Origin: CAYJEJ01 sp964369315
GTDB taxonomy: Bacteria > Pseudomonadota > Alphaproteobacteria > UBA3830 > JAIRWN01
Assembly: GCA_964369315.1 (NCBI GenBank)
Contig: CAYJEJ010000004.1
Coordinates: 1-64,000 of the forward strand
DNA: 64,000 nucleotides
Reading direction: 5' to 3'
Positions 46,641-55,786 of this stretch are shown piece after piece (positions within the stretch are counted from its first letter, which is position 1; each line of letters begins with the position of its first letter). The position numbers and the translations under genes were made by a program. The notes beneath the pieces are model-generated. The model saw only the letters and a list, made by a program, of their open reading frames with translations. It was not told the DNA's origin and ran no database searches.

Positions 46641-46672
46641 AAAAAAAACACGGCGTCTTTTCAGGGACGCCG
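46641..46672 (-). terminator. Rho-independent terminator after murJ
   Basis: CGGCGTC and GACGCCG (46651-46657 with 46666-46672) form a seven-pair stem. On the minus strand it is followed after two bases by eight T residues (46648-46641), ending transcription 39 bases after the murJ stop and before trpS. Confidence 0.88.
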
Positions 46673-46710
46673 CAAATCACATATACAGAGATTGATTGAA
46701 AAACGTGTGA

Positions 46711-48288
46711 TTATTTATCTTTTGCACATTCTTCAGCAATTTTTTCATACTCTTTTATGGCAGAAAAGGCACCCAAAGTTCTGCCAACAGCCCAGAATAT
46801 TAATGATGATATTACAGTTATAATAATCACCGTAATTGCCTGTGTAAACGCACCACACATATAATAATCGGTCGCATAAATATCCATGCCATAGACACTC
46901 ACAGTCATCGCACCTGTCGCAATCAAGAGCTTAAAGCAAGCAAGCCATGTTTTATTCAGCACATGCAGTTCACCTTTGCGTATTAAAACTCCATAAAGGA
47001 CAAACATATTGACCCAAGATGAGACTGATATTGCAGCTGCTATTCCAACATGTCCAAGCCCTATTTCCTTGAACGCAGGAATAAAGAAAAACGCAGCAAC
47101 AAAGTTGGCAACCAGTGCTATTCCACCTGCGATGACGGGGATTTTTACATTTTTTTGTGCAAAAAATGTCGTTGAAAATATTTTGGTTAATATATAAGAC
47201 GGAAGACCCAAGGCAAACGCTGCCAATGCTGGTGCGGCGTTATGAACCTGTGTTGGACCAAATTTGCCATGCCCATAAAACATGCCTGTCATGGGCTCAG
47301 ACAACACAGAAAAGAGCACAGTCGTTGGCAATATAAGGGCAAGACCAAAAACCACACCCATATTTAATTGGGCACTCGCTCCTTTAATGTTTTTTGCTTG
47401 CAAAAATTTGGACAAAGGAGGCAATAAAACGGTGCTAAGTGATATACCGATTATTCCAAGCGGGATTTGGTTCACGTGGTCGGTATAATATATGTAAGAC
47501 ACAGAACCTGACGGCAAAAATGACGCCAAGCTGATGCACCCGATAAGTATATTAATTTGCCAAACACCAGCACCCACAGCCCCTGGGATAATCCTTTTGA
47601 TGACGGCCGTTGCTTCGGAAGAGGGCTTTTTCATCGTAATTCTTATGCTAAAGCCGTGTTTTTTAACGTTCGTCCAAAGTATCAACACCTGTAAGACACC
47701 AGAGATAAGTGTCGCCCATGCCATCATATGTGCAATATTTGGCAGACCAAAATAGCCCAAAACCAATGCAGTTATCACGCAGATATTAAGTGCAAGCTGA
47801 ACCCCAGCAGGCATTGCAAATTTGTTGATGGCGTTTAATATACCGCCAAATAACGCAACAATAAATGAGGTTAAAACGAACGGAAAACAGATATAACCCA
47901 GCTCAATCGCATAATGATATTGCTCGCTTCCAACCTTAAAACCAGGGGCTAACCCTTTAATAATCCAAGAAAAACCTGAGAACGAAACAATCGCTATTAT
48001 CGCTAAGATTAATGCTAGTAATGTCAAAACCTGAGATGCCATGACCTCTGCGACGTTTTTGCCCTCTTTATTCAAGATGCCAGAAAATCTGGGTAAGAAC
48101 GCTGCGTTAAAAGCACCTTCCGCGAACAATTTTCTTAATATGTTTGCCAACTTAAACGCAACAGCAAATGCGTCAGTAATTGGACCAGCACCAAGAATTG
48201 CGGCCTGTAAAGAGTCGCGTATTAAACTAGTTATCCGATAAAGTAAAGTATACCCACCCACGGTGAACATAGATTTGATTGCATTCAT
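46711..48288 (-). CDS. murJ: Lipid II flippase MurJ
   Basis: Polytopic membrane protein of the MOP superfamily with about 14 helices that moves lipid II across the inner membrane for peptidoglycan synthesis. Family features are the N-terminal GGYTLLYRITSLIRD and ILGAGPITDAFAVAFKL, then RKLFAEGAFNAAFLPRF. Length 525 is normal. The start has GGAGG about nine bases upstream. It follows mutS by 66 bases on the same strand. A functional cell-wall pathway agrees with asd and the M23 gene. Confidence 0.95.
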   Translation of the reverse strand: MNAIKSMFTVGGYTLLYRITSLIRDSLQAAILGAGPITDAFAVAFKLANILRKLFAEGAFNAAFLPRFSGILNKEGKNVAEVMASQVLTLLALILAIIAIVSFSGFSWIIKGLAPGFKVGSEQYHYAIELGYICFPFVLTSFIVALFGGILNAINKFAMPAGVQLALNICVITALVLGYFGLPNIAHMMAWATLISGVLQVLILWTNVKKHGFSIRITMKKPSSEATAVIKRIIPGAVGAGVWQINILIGCISLASFLPSGSVSYIYYTDHVNQIPLGIIGISLSTVLLPPLSKFLQAKNIKGASAQLNMGVVFGLALILPTTVLFSVLSEPMTGMFYGHGKFGPTQVHNAAPALAAFALGLPSYILTKIFSTTFFAQKNVKIPVIAGGIALVANFVAAFFFIPAFKEIGLGHVGIAAAISVSSWVNMFVLYGVLIRKGELHVLNKTWLACFKLLIATGAMTVSVYGMDIYATDYYMCGAFTQAITVIIITVISSLIFWAVGRTLGAFSAIKEYEKIAEECAKDK

Positions 48289-48354
48289 TGAGGAACCTCC
48301 TTTAAAACGGTTATGTGAAAAATTAATGTTTTTTCATGTAAATGACAAGACTAT

Positions 48355-50988
48355 TTATTTTATCTTATTTTTAAATTTGTTTTTCAGCTCGAAAAGTGTG
48401 TCCAAGGCTTGCTTTGGCGAGAGGTTATCGAGGTCATACATCTCTAACATCCCGAGCATGTCGTTGTTTTCGTATTTTTCTTCATCATTATTTAATAAAT
48501 CCGGTGTAACTGACACGGTTTTTCCTCGTTCAAGCTCGTCTAATATGATTTGGGCTCGTTTTATAACGGTTTGTGGAATCCCAGCCATCTCGGCGACGTG
48601 TAGTCCGTAAGACTTGCTTGCGGTTCCGTCGATTATTTCGTGATGGAAGATTAATTTGCCATTCCAATCTTGAATTTTTGGTGTTTGACACTTCAGACCC
48701 TTCAAATATTTTGCAACATTAGTCAGTTCATGATAGTGCGTTGCAAACAAAGCCCGACATTTGTTTTGGTTATGGATTTGCTCTAAGATAGCCCATGCTA
48801 GTGATAACCCATCAAACGTTGATGTTCCTCGACCAACCTCATCAAGAATAACAAAAGACTTATCACTGGCTTGATGAAGGATGGCTGATGTTTCTATCAT
48901 CTCAACCATAAAGGTCGAGCGACCCCGAGCCAACTCATCACTGGCACCGATACGGCTGAAGATTTTATCGACCACACCAATTTCGGTGTGTTTTGCTGGT
49001 ACAAAAAAACCAGATTGTGCCATTATTATAATAAGGGCGTTTTGTCTCAAAAATGTGCTTTTCCCAGACATGTTGGGGCCTGTAAGAAGGTCGACCCTAG
49101 TCATTTCATCGAGAAAACAATCGTTCGGCACAAAAGTTTGCTCTGAATTTTGGGTTATTTGCTCAACTATTGGGTGACGACCGCCCTTTATATATAGCGA
49201 ATAAGACTCGCTTAAACTTGGTCGGGAGTAATTGCGTTTTTTAGTAACAAACGCCATCGAAGACGATAAGTCCAAAACAGCCAATGCATTTGCTAGGTTT
49301 TTAAGGTTATTAAACTCTTCAGCGATTAAAGAGAGGATAGAGTGATATATTTTTAGTTCGATTTCTAGGGCAGCTTCTTGAGAATTTTCAATTTGTTCCT
49401 GAAGGTGTGTTAATTCAGTTGTGACATAGCGAACGGCATTAACTAGCGTTTGGCGATGAGTGAACAAATCTTTTGGCATTCGTCCGCTTTGAGATGACGG
49501 CACCTCAACATACCAGCCCCAGATGTTGTTTTGTCTGATTTTTAGCGATTGAACGCCTGTGATGGAGACATATTTTTCCCTAAGCTGGTCGATGTATAGG
49601 TGAGATTGTGTTTTTAAATCGTTCAGTTTATCAAGCTCTTCGTTATAACCCTTTTTAACAAAGCCGCCTTCTTTGTGCGAGTTTGGAGGAGTATCTATTA
49701 AGGTTTTTTCCAAGATATTTTGGATGTGAGAGAAGTCTTTTATTTTTTTAAAATAATCGCCAAGCTCTCCGCTAGATGTATCAAAGTTTAATAAATTAGC
49801 CGATAGTTTTTGCTTCAACTCTGAATAAATTTCAATTGAGAGCTTTATGTTTAATACATCCTTTAACGATGCTCTCAAAAACATCACTCGCGAGAGGCTG
49901 CGTTCTAGGTCGGGGCAATATTTTAATCGCTGACGTATTTCATCAATCAAGTCTGAGTGGTTGACAAAAAATTCAATGGCGTGAAGTCTGCTGTTTAATT
50001 CTGGAATGCTGAGTATAGGGGCAGATAAGCGAGAACGTAAAAGCCTTGCTCCAGCTGAACAAGATGTCTCGTCCAAACAGTCGGCTAATGACATGGAGTT
50101 TTGTTGGTCGGTTGATAAAAGCTCCAAACTTTTTCTTGTTGCAATGTCGATTTGCATAAAATCTTCAGTGTGGATTTTTATTGGTGGGGACAGCCTCGGC
50201 AATTGAGATTTTTGAGTAATTGAAAGATATTCAACTAATGCACCGCAAACAGAAATTTCTGGTTGATTAAATTGCCCAAAGCTGTCCAATGTTTGGACGT
50301 TGAAAATTTTTTCTAAACGAATTTTTTCCGCCGTTGCAGAAAATTTTACATCAGGGATTGGGGTGATGCTCGCATTAAATAATTCAGTAATTTCTTTTAA
50401 GTCTATGCTTTCAATCAATGAAGAAGCACACAAAATTTCTTTTGGCTCAAACCTCGAAAGTTCAGAAATCAATGCTTCTTGTTTTATCGTCTCCACAACA
50501 AACGTGCCAGTGGAAATATCGATTGCAGAAAAGCTAAAACAGTCTTTATTAAATGCTTTTCCAAAAAAAGAATGGGGAATGATGGATATTAAAAAATTAT
50601 TATGTTTTGCCTGTAAAAGGTTGTCCTCAGTTATGGTGCCAGAGGTTGCTATTCGTACCACGGCACGTTTAACAATGGCCTTATACCCACGTTTTTTTGC
50701 TTCTTGAGGGGTTTCTGTTTGGTCGCAAATGGCAACTCGGAAACCAGATTTGATGAGTTTTTGCATATATAAATCGAGCGAAGCTGCAGGCACCCCGCAC
50801 ATGGGGATGTTTTCCTCCAGATGTTTCCCGCGATGGGTCAGTGCTATGTCTAGGGTGGCGGATGCTATTTTGGCATCGTCAAAAAATAATTCAAAAAAAT
50901 CCCCCATCCTGAAGAATAATAAACAGTCTGTATATTGAGATTTGATTTCCAAATACTGCTTCATCATCGGGGTTGTTTGTTCTTCCAT
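48355..50988 (-). CDS. mutS: DNA mismatch repair protein MutS
   Basis: Mismatch-recognition ATPase. The N-terminal mismatch-binding domain has FFRMGDFFELFFDDAK, containing the FxE motif (Phe-Glu) that contacts the mismatch. The ATPase core at the C terminus has Walker A LLTGPNMSGKSTFLRQ, then DELARGRSTFMVEM and Walker B VILDEVGRGTSTFDG. Length 877 is normal. It is probably transcribed with murJ. Confidence 0.97.
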   Translation of the reverse strand: MEEQTTPMMKQYLEIKSQYTDCLLFFRMGDFFELFFDDAKIASATLDIALTHRGKHLEENIPMCGVPAASLDLYMQKLIKSGFRVAICDQTETPQEAKKRGYKAIVKRAVVRIATSGTITEDNLLQAKHNNFLISIIPHSFFGKAFNKDCFSFSAIDISTGTFVVETIKQEALISELSRFEPKEILCASSLIESIDLKEITELFNASITPIPDVKFSATAEKIRLEKIFNVQTLDSFGQFNQPEISVCGALVEYLSITQKSQLPRLSPPIKIHTEDFMQIDIATRKSLELLSTDQQNSMSLADCLDETSCSAGARLLRSRLSAPILSIPELNSRLHAIEFFVNHSDLIDEIRQRLKYCPDLERSLSRVMFLRASLKDVLNIKLSIEIYSELKQKLSANLLNFDTSSGELGDYFKKIKDFSHIQNILEKTLIDTPPNSHKEGGFVKKGYNEELDKLNDLKTQSHLYIDQLREKYVSITGVQSLKIRQNNIWGWYVEVPSSQSGRMPKDLFTHRQTLVNAVRYVTTELTHLQEQIENSQEAALEIELKIYHSILSLIAEEFNNLKNLANALAVLDLSSSMAFVTKKRNYSRPSLSESYSLYIKGGRHPIVEQITQNSEQTFVPNDCFLDEMTRVDLLTGPNMSGKSTFLRQNALIIIMAQSGFFVPAKHTEIGVVDKIFSRIGASDELARGRSTFMVEMIETSAILHQASDKSFVILDEVGRGTSTFDGLSLAWAILEQIHNQNKCRALFATHYHELTNVAKYLKGLKCQTPKIQDWNGKLIFHHEIIDGTASKSYGLHVAEMAGIPQTVIKRAQIILDELERGKTVSVTPDLLNNDEEKYENNDMLGMLEMYDLDNLSPKQALDTLFELKNKFKNKIK

Positions 50989-51107
50989 TTAGTTTTCCAA
51001 TCAGGGTCTATAAATAAATCATTAAAAACATAAAATCACTGGACTAATGCTTTTTTATGTACGATACATAAGCTATAAAAGATTATATTTTTTTAAGGGT
51101 ACAGTAA

Positions 51108-51695
51108 ATGGCTAAGGTGTATTTTTATTATTCAGCTATGAACGCTGGTAAATCAACAAATCTTTTGCAATCCGCTTATAACTATAATGAACGAGGTATG
51201 GAATGTGTTTTATTTATACCAGAAATTGACGATAGGTTTGGAAAGGGGACAATCACCTCGAGAATAGGGCTTTCCTCACCTGCAGTGTGCATAGGAAAAG
51301 AAACTAATTTGTTTTTATATGTTGAAAAAAAGGTGCTCGAGGGTCAAAAATTATCCTGTGTCCTAGTCGATGAATCGCAGTTTTTGTCTCGCCAGCAGGT
51401 TTTGCAATTGACGAATATTGCTGATGTTTTGAATATCCCTGTTTTAGCATATGGTCTAAGGACGGACTTTTTGGGGCAGTTGTTTGAAGGGAGCAGATAT
51501 CTTTTGGCTTGGGCTGATGAATTAGAAGAGCTGAGAACGGTTTGTTTCTGCGGTAAAAAAGCAACAATGAACATGCGTCAAGACAAAGACGGAAATCCTG
51601 TTGTCTGCGGTGAGCAGGTCGATATTGGTGCAGAGGATAAGTATACTACTCTTTGCCGAAAGCATTTTAAAGAAAAGGTTTTAAAGGATTTATAA
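51108..51695 (+). CDS. tdk: Thymidine kinase
   Basis: Phosphorylates thymidine for dTMP salvage. The P-loop YSAMNAGKSTNLLQ is near residue 8, the Walker B/lasso residue region LVDESQFLS near 85, and zinc-binding cysteines occur in CFCGKKATMN and TLCRKHF. Length 195 matches the type II (bacterial TK1-like) enzyme. AAGGG lies upstream of ATG 51108. Nine bases separate it from the YmdB-like gene. Confidence 0.95.
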   Translation: MAKVYFYYSAMNAGKSTNLLQSAYNYNERGMECVLFIPEIDDRFGKGTITSRIGLSSPAVCIGKETNLFLYVEKKVLEGQKLSCVLVDESQFLSRQQVLQLTNIADVLNIPVLAYGLRTDFLGQLFEGSRYLLAWADELEELRTVCFCGKKATMNMRQDKDGNPVVCGEQVDIGAEDKYTTLCRKHFKEKVLKDL

Positions 51696-51703
51696 TATAG
51701 CCA

Positions 51704-52522
51704 ATGAAGATATTATTTTTTGGCGATATTGTTGGTAAGAGTGGTCGCGAAAGCGTAAAAAAGTTCATTTTTCAGATGAGGGGGCAACTTGCCCCTGATT
51801 TAATTATCGCGAACGCTGATAATCTCGCACATGGCTTTGGTATGAATAAAAGCACGGCGGAAGAGATGTTTTCTTGCGGCGTTGATGTGTTAACGGGCGG
51901 CAATCATATTTGGGACCAAAAAGACTCTATAAACTTTATTGCCCAGTCTCATCAGGTTCTTAGACCACATAATTACCCCACTGACACACCTGCTGTGGGT
52001 TGTGTCAAAATAAACACTAAGGGTGGACAAAGCGTTTTAGTGTTGCACCTGCAAGGGCAGATTAATATGCCCCAATTTTTGAACAGTCCTTTCTATTGTG
52101 CAGATGATGTTTTAAAAAAATATACTTTGGGTAAGGATGTGAACGCTATTTTCATAGATTTTCACGCAGAAACAACATCTGAGAAAATGTGTATGGGGCA
52201 CTATTTAGACGGGCGTGTTTCAGCTGTTGTTGGAACGCATACACATGTGCCTTCTGCCGATGAAAGGGTGCTATCTGGAGGCACTGCATATATGACGGAC
52301 GTTGGTATGTGCGGGGCGTATGACTCTATGCTCGGCATGTCAAAGCAATCAGCCATGAACAGAATCTTAAAACAACACAGCCTCCAGTATAATCGCTTTT
52401 CTCCGTCCGATGGGCAGGTGAGTGTTTGTGCGGTGTTGATTGATATCAATGACAACACGGGGTTGGCAAGTTCCATCAAGCCAATAAGATTTGGCGGGTG
52501 CTTGTCGCAAACCGTTTGCTAG
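51704..52522 (+). CDS. ymdB: YmdB-like metallophosphoesterase
   Basis: Member of the YmdB/DR1281 family of metal-dependent phosphoesterases, some of which hydrolyse 2',3'-cyclic nucleotides and, in Bacillus, influence biofilm formation. Metal-ligand motifs are visible: FFGDIVGKSGR at the N terminus, the NADN stretch near residue 38, GGNHIWDQK near 66, and VVGTHTHVPSADE near 175. Length 272 is normal. It forms a likely operon with tdk. The substrate in this organism is unknown. Confidence 0.9.
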   Translation: MKILFFGDIVGKSGRESVKKFIFQMRGQLAPDLIIANADNLAHGFGMNKSTAEEMFSCGVDVLTGGNHIWDQKDSINFIAQSHQVLRPHNYPTDTPAVGCVKINTKGGQSVLVLHLQGQINMPQFLNSPFYCADDVLKKYTLGKDVNAIFIDFHAETTSEKMCMGHYLDGRVSAVVGTHTHVPSADERVLSGGTAYMTDVGMCGAYDSMLGMSKQSAMNRILKQHSLQYNRFSPSDGQVSVCAVLIDINDNTGLASSIKPIRFGGCLSQTVC

Positions 52523-52569
52523 AGCTTTGAATAGCTAGCTTGATTTAGATTTATCACTTGAAGTTTTAG

Positions 52570-52598
52570 TTGACTTTTTTTACAAAATTTGTTACGAT
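52570..52598 (+). promoter_or_regulatory. Sigma-70-type promoter of the hsp20 operon
   Basis: TTGACT (52570-52575) and TACGAT (52593-52598) are separated by exactly 17 bases. The expected transcript start near 52605 would give a 5' leader of about 105 bases before hsp20. The hexamers fit sigma-70 better than the usual RpoH consensus. Confidence 0.72.
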
Positions 52599-52604
52599 AC
52601 TACC

Positions 52605-52712
52605 TTAAAAAAACGAGCTCGTTTGCGTTCGTTACGCGGTGCCCGAATGGGGCTGTGTTTTTAGCCGAAAGGCTGGTGTTTTTAACTTGCTTTATTAAGG
52701 AGTTTTATTATG
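52605..52712 (+). promoter_or_regulatory. ROSE-type RNA thermometer in the hsp20 leader (putative)
   Basis: The leader holds at least two hairpins. AGCC-GAAA-GGCT forms a tetraloop hairpin at about 52663-52674. Directly before the start codon, TTGCTT (52687-52692) faces AAGGAG (52697-52702), the ribosome-binding site, across a TATT loop. Pairing gives U-A, U-A, C-G, a G-G opposition, U-A and U-G, which is the defining arrangement of ROSE elements that melt on heating in alphaproteobacterial small heat-shock genes. Transcription start is inferred from the promoter. Confidence 0.75.
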
Positions 52713-53171
52713 TCAAGAGTTTCTTTGTTCGATAGTCCTTTGTTTTTGGGGTTTGACCATTTCGAGAGGTTGGTTGACCAGTTATCAAAGTCTTCTAGTG
52801 AAGGTTATCCACCATATAATATAGAACAGGTCGCAGATTGCGGATTTCGTATTACGCTTGCCGTTGCGGGGTTTACGCCTGAAAGCATTGATGTTTTGGT
52901 AGAGGATAACCAACTTACCGTGAAAGGAAGACAGGTTGAAGACGACCAGCGGACTTATTTGCACAGGGGAATAGCCACTAGGCAATTTCAAAAAACTTTT
53001 GTTCTGGCTGAAGGGATAGAGATTTTGGGGGCTGATTTTGATAATGGTTTGCTCCACATAAATTTGGTTCGTCCAAAGGCACAATCTCAAGTCAGAAGAA
53101 TAGAAATTCAAAACAGTACGGACTCAAAAGGGTCTGTTAAGTCAATTACTGCAAAAAACATTGATAATTAA
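52710..53171 (+). CDS. Small heat-shock protein Hsp20 (IbpA type)
   Basis: ATP-independent chaperone that holds unfolded proteins in soluble aggregates. The alpha-crystallin domain (about residues 35-130) shows GYPPYNIEQVADCGFRITLA at its start, GRQVEDDQRTYLHRGIA and the A-x-x-x-n-G-L motif GADFDNGLLHINL. Length 153 is typical of class A IbpA-like proteins. The start ATG 52710 has AAGGAG at 52697-52702, sequestered in the putative thermometer. A DUF1150 gene follows after 11 bases. Confidence 0.95.
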   Translation: MSRVSLFDSPLFLGFDHFERLVDQLSKSSSEGYPPYNIEQVADCGFRITLAVAGFTPESIDVLVEDNQLTVKGRQVEDDQRTYLHRGIATRQFQKTFVLAEGIEILGADFDNGLLHINLVRPKAQSQVRRIEIQNSTDSKGSVKSITAKNIDN

Positions 53172-53182
53172 GGTGAAATATT

Positions 53183-53413
53183 ATGTTTAACGCGGAAAAT
53201 CATTGGCTGAGGCATATTTCTGAACAAGAGCTGAATTTGTTGGGTTTGAATGTTGTTGCATACATTAAACCAGTTGAAGATAAAAATAATAAAACTGGCG
53301 TCACTTTTGATGTTTGCTCAGCAGATGGGTCAGTTTTGGGCAGTTTTAAGTCATTTGAGCTGGCAGCCATTGCACTTAAACAAAACGATTTGGTTCCGCT
53401 TAGCCTACACTAA
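53183..53413 (+). CDS. DUF1150 protein
   Basis: Short cytoplasmic protein of 76 residues from a family confined mostly to alphaproteobacteria, where it usually follows a small heat-shock gene, as here. The conserved parts are LNLLGLNVVAYIKPV near residue 17 and VTFDVCSADGSVLGSF near the middle, then LAAIALKQNDL at the end. No function is established. AAGGTG stands upstream of ATG 53183. Confidence 0.88.
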   Translation: MFNAENHWLRHISEQELNLLGLNVVAYIKPVEDKNNKTGVTFDVCSADGSVLGSFKSFELAAIALKQNDLVPLSLH

Positions 53414-53486
53414 AGTAGCAAGGGTTTAGAGATGAAATTGTCTTAACGCCTGATAGTTGTTGTGTCGATTTTTTTAATCAAAAAAT

Positions 53487-53756
53487 ATGAATAAGAAAGC
53501 AAAAGATACCTTAGGGATGGATTCAAAACCAGATATCTCGGTTTTAGAAAAAACATTAAATGACCTTGAACATATTTATCAAATGTCTTTCAATGAGGGG
53601 AATTTAGCGTTGGCGCTTAAAGCGAAGGAGATTATAAGCAAAATCTGTGGTTTTTTTGATAAAAAAAAGGACACAAAACCATTTGATATCACTAAAGCTA
53701 GCGAAGAAGAGTTAGAAACGATTATCGCTCAACTGCGAGATGAACTTGAAACGTAA
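53487..53756 (+). CDS. Small unknown protein
   Basis: A frame of 89 residues, acidic and mostly helical, with Leu-rich heptad-like stretches (ISVLEKTLNDLEHIYQMS and ASEEELETIIAQL). It resembles no family I can name with confidence. The start has no strong ribosome-binding site, but the codon use and the amphipathic pattern look like a real gene. It lies 73 bases after DUF1150 and 93 before miaB. Confidence 0.55.
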   Translation: MNKKAKDTLGMDSKPDISVLEKTLNDLEHIYQMSFNEGNLALALKAKEIISKICGFFDKKKDTKPFDITKASEEELETIIAQLRDELET

Positions 53757-53849
53757 TTATTGTACTGACGAAAGATAAATTTTAAGGTATTTTTAATTAA
53801 CGCAAGGTATGAAATATTAAACGTTTTATTTTTACGGCTTTGAATTTTT

Positions 53850-55211
53850 ATGAGTAACGGTGTTTTTATAAAGACTTTTGGATGCCAAATGAATCATTAC
53901 GATTCATCAAAAGTTTTATCTATGCTTGAATCTGACGGTTTTAAGGTTGTCACGGATGTCAGCGATGCTGACTGTGAGGTCGTAATATTTAATACATGTC
54001 ATATTCGAGAGAAAGCGAATGATAAATTGTTTTCTGAAATAGGGCGTTTAAAAAAAATCAAAAAACAAAGACGTGAAGAGGGAAAAAACTTCATTGTCGT
54101 TGTCATGGGCTGTGTTGCACAGGTGTTGGGTTTGGATATTGTTCATCGTAGTGGTGGGTGTGTGGATGTTGTTGTTGGTGTGCAGTCTATCCATAAGTTG
54201 CCTGAGATTATAAAATCATTCAAAGTTCGACAAGAATGCTGCGTTGAAACAAAGCCCATAGTTGCAGTTGGGATGCATCAAGAGGAAAAATTCTCTTGCT
54301 ATGATAACATTAATACTGCGGTTGAAGTGCCGTCTGCATTTATTACTGTGCAAGAGGGGTGTGAAAATTTTTGTACCTACTGTGTGGTGCCTTTTACAAG
54401 AGGTCGAGAGCAATCTCGGTCAATGCTTGGCATTAAGCAGGAAGTGGATAAATTGACTGAGCGGGGCGTTAAAGAGTTCATCTTAGGTGGGCAAAATGTG
54501 AACGCATATAATGGGCTAGATGAAAATGGGGACAAGCTAGACTTAGTCGACCTTATTGAAAAAATCTCAGAAAACCCCAAGGTAGAACGTATCCGTTTTA
54601 TTTCTTCTCACCCTAGGAATATGTCAAAAAGGTTGATAGATGCCTTTGGCAGAATACCAGTTTTGATGCCATTTTTACATTTGCCTGTCCAATCTGGTTC
54701 AGACAGGATATTAAGGATGATGAACCGCCATCACGACAGGCAATACTATTTACACATAATTGACCAATTAAAGGCGTCTTGTCCAAAAATTGCCTTTTCT
54801 TCTGACTTTATAGTGGGCTTTCCAGGTGAGAATGATTCTGATTTTGAGATGACGATGGATTTAATTAAAACTGTTGGCTATGCACAAGGCTATTCTTTTA
54901 AATTCAGTGCCCGACCTGATACGCCAGCTGAAAACATGCCTAACCAAGTTCCGGATGCGATAAAAGAAGAAAGATTAATTAAAATCCAAGAACTTATCGC
55001 TCAAAAACAACAGGAGTTTAATGATGCTTCGGTCGGAAGTGTTCAACCCGTTTTATTTGATAGGGTTGGTCGACACGAGGGGCAAGTCAATGGTAAGACG
55101 GTGTTTAATCAATCGGTTTATGTGGAATGTGACCCGAGCGTTATAGGGCACACTAAACAAGTGCATATAAAAATGGCTGATAAGCACAGCCTAAGTGGAG
55201 TGATAATTTGA
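53850..55211 (+). CDS. miaB: tRNA-2-methylthio-N6-isopentenyladenosine synthase
   Basis: Radical SAM methylthiotransferase acting on i6A37 of tRNAs. The N-terminal UPF0004 domain supplies three cysteines: FGCQMNHYDS near residue 11, NTCHIREKA near 49 and MGCVAQ near 87. The radical SAM motif is CENFCTYCVVPFTRG near residue 170. A TRAM domain closes the protein. Length 453 is normal. Substrate i6A requires MiaA and DMAPP, the product of the isoprenoid pathway also represented in this window. No strong ribosome-binding site is visible at ATG 53850. Confidence 0.96.
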   Translation: MSNGVFIKTFGCQMNHYDSSKVLSMLESDGFKVVTDVSDADCEVVIFNTCHIREKANDKLFSEIGRLKKIKKQRREEGKNFIVVVMGCVAQVLGLDIVHRSGGCVDVVVGVQSIHKLPEIIKSFKVRQECCVETKPIVAVGMHQEEKFSCYDNINTAVEVPSAFITVQEGCENFCTYCVVPFTRGREQSRSMLGIKQEVDKLTERGVKEFILGGQNVNAYNGLDENGDKLDLVDLIEKISENPKVERIRFISSHPRNMSKRLIDAFGRIPVLMPFLHLPVQSGSDRILRMMNRHHDRQYYLHIIDQLKASCPKIAFSSDFIVGFPGENDSDFEMTMDLIKTVGYAQGYSFKFSARPDTPAENMPNQVPDAIKEERLIKIQELIAQKQQEFNDASVGSVQPVLFDRVGRHEGQVNGKTVFNQSVYVECDPSVIGHTKQVHIKMADKHSLSGVII

Positions 55212-55257
55212 TATTAGTATCTAAAGTGTTTATAGGGCTGAGGATGAAATCATATTA

Positions 55258-55776
55258 ATGCCTGAGGAATTGAGCGATTGTTGTGAGTTCATCGTTGGTC
55301 AGTGGCATTTTTCAATTAAGTCGGAATCTTTGGCTTGGGCAGGATGTCCAATTTATGATATTGCCAGAGATTTGTTTGAAAAAGCTTTAGAAAATATTAC
55401 CTTATCGATTAACCCTAAGAGTGAGATTTTTGTTGATATTCTCTTAGGCGATGATTGTTTTATTCAAAACTTGAATAAAGTCTATAGAAATAAAGATGTT
55501 CCAACAAATGTTTTGTCTTTTGAATTAAATCCGATAAGTTCATGTGTAGACGAACGTGAATATATGCTCGGGGGGATTGCGTTATCAATTGATACAATAA
55601 AAAATGAGGCAAATGTGCAATCTAAGGTGCTGAATCACCATATTATGCATTTGCTATTACATGGTTTTTTACATCTTTTGGGGTATGTGCACGAAAAAGA
55701 TGGTGATGCGAGTGTAATGGAAGATATTGAAGTTCGAGTTTTGTCTGAGTTTGGCTTGAAAAATCCATATGGTTAA
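55258..55776 (+). CDS. ybeY: Endoribonuclease YbeY
   Basis: Zinc-dependent RNase in 16S rRNA maturation and ribosome quality control. The catalytic His motif reads HGFLHLLGYVHEKD near residue 140 (H-x3-H-x5-H). The usual Asp before the third His is Val here, a small departure. NKVYRNKDVPTNVLSF near the middle is typical. Length 172. The order miaB-ybeY-corC is common; it overlaps the following frame by a few bases if that starts at ATG 55769. Confidence 0.94.
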   Translation: MPEELSDCCEFIVGQWHFSIKSESLAWAGCPIYDIARDLFEKALENITLSINPKSEIFVDILLGDDCFIQNLNKVYRNKDVPTNVLSFELNPISSCVDEREYMLGGIALSIDTIKNEANVQSKVLNHHIMHLLLHGFLHLLGYVHEKDGDASVMEDIEVRVLSEFGLKNPYG

Positions 55777-55786
55777 GGAGGGGTCT

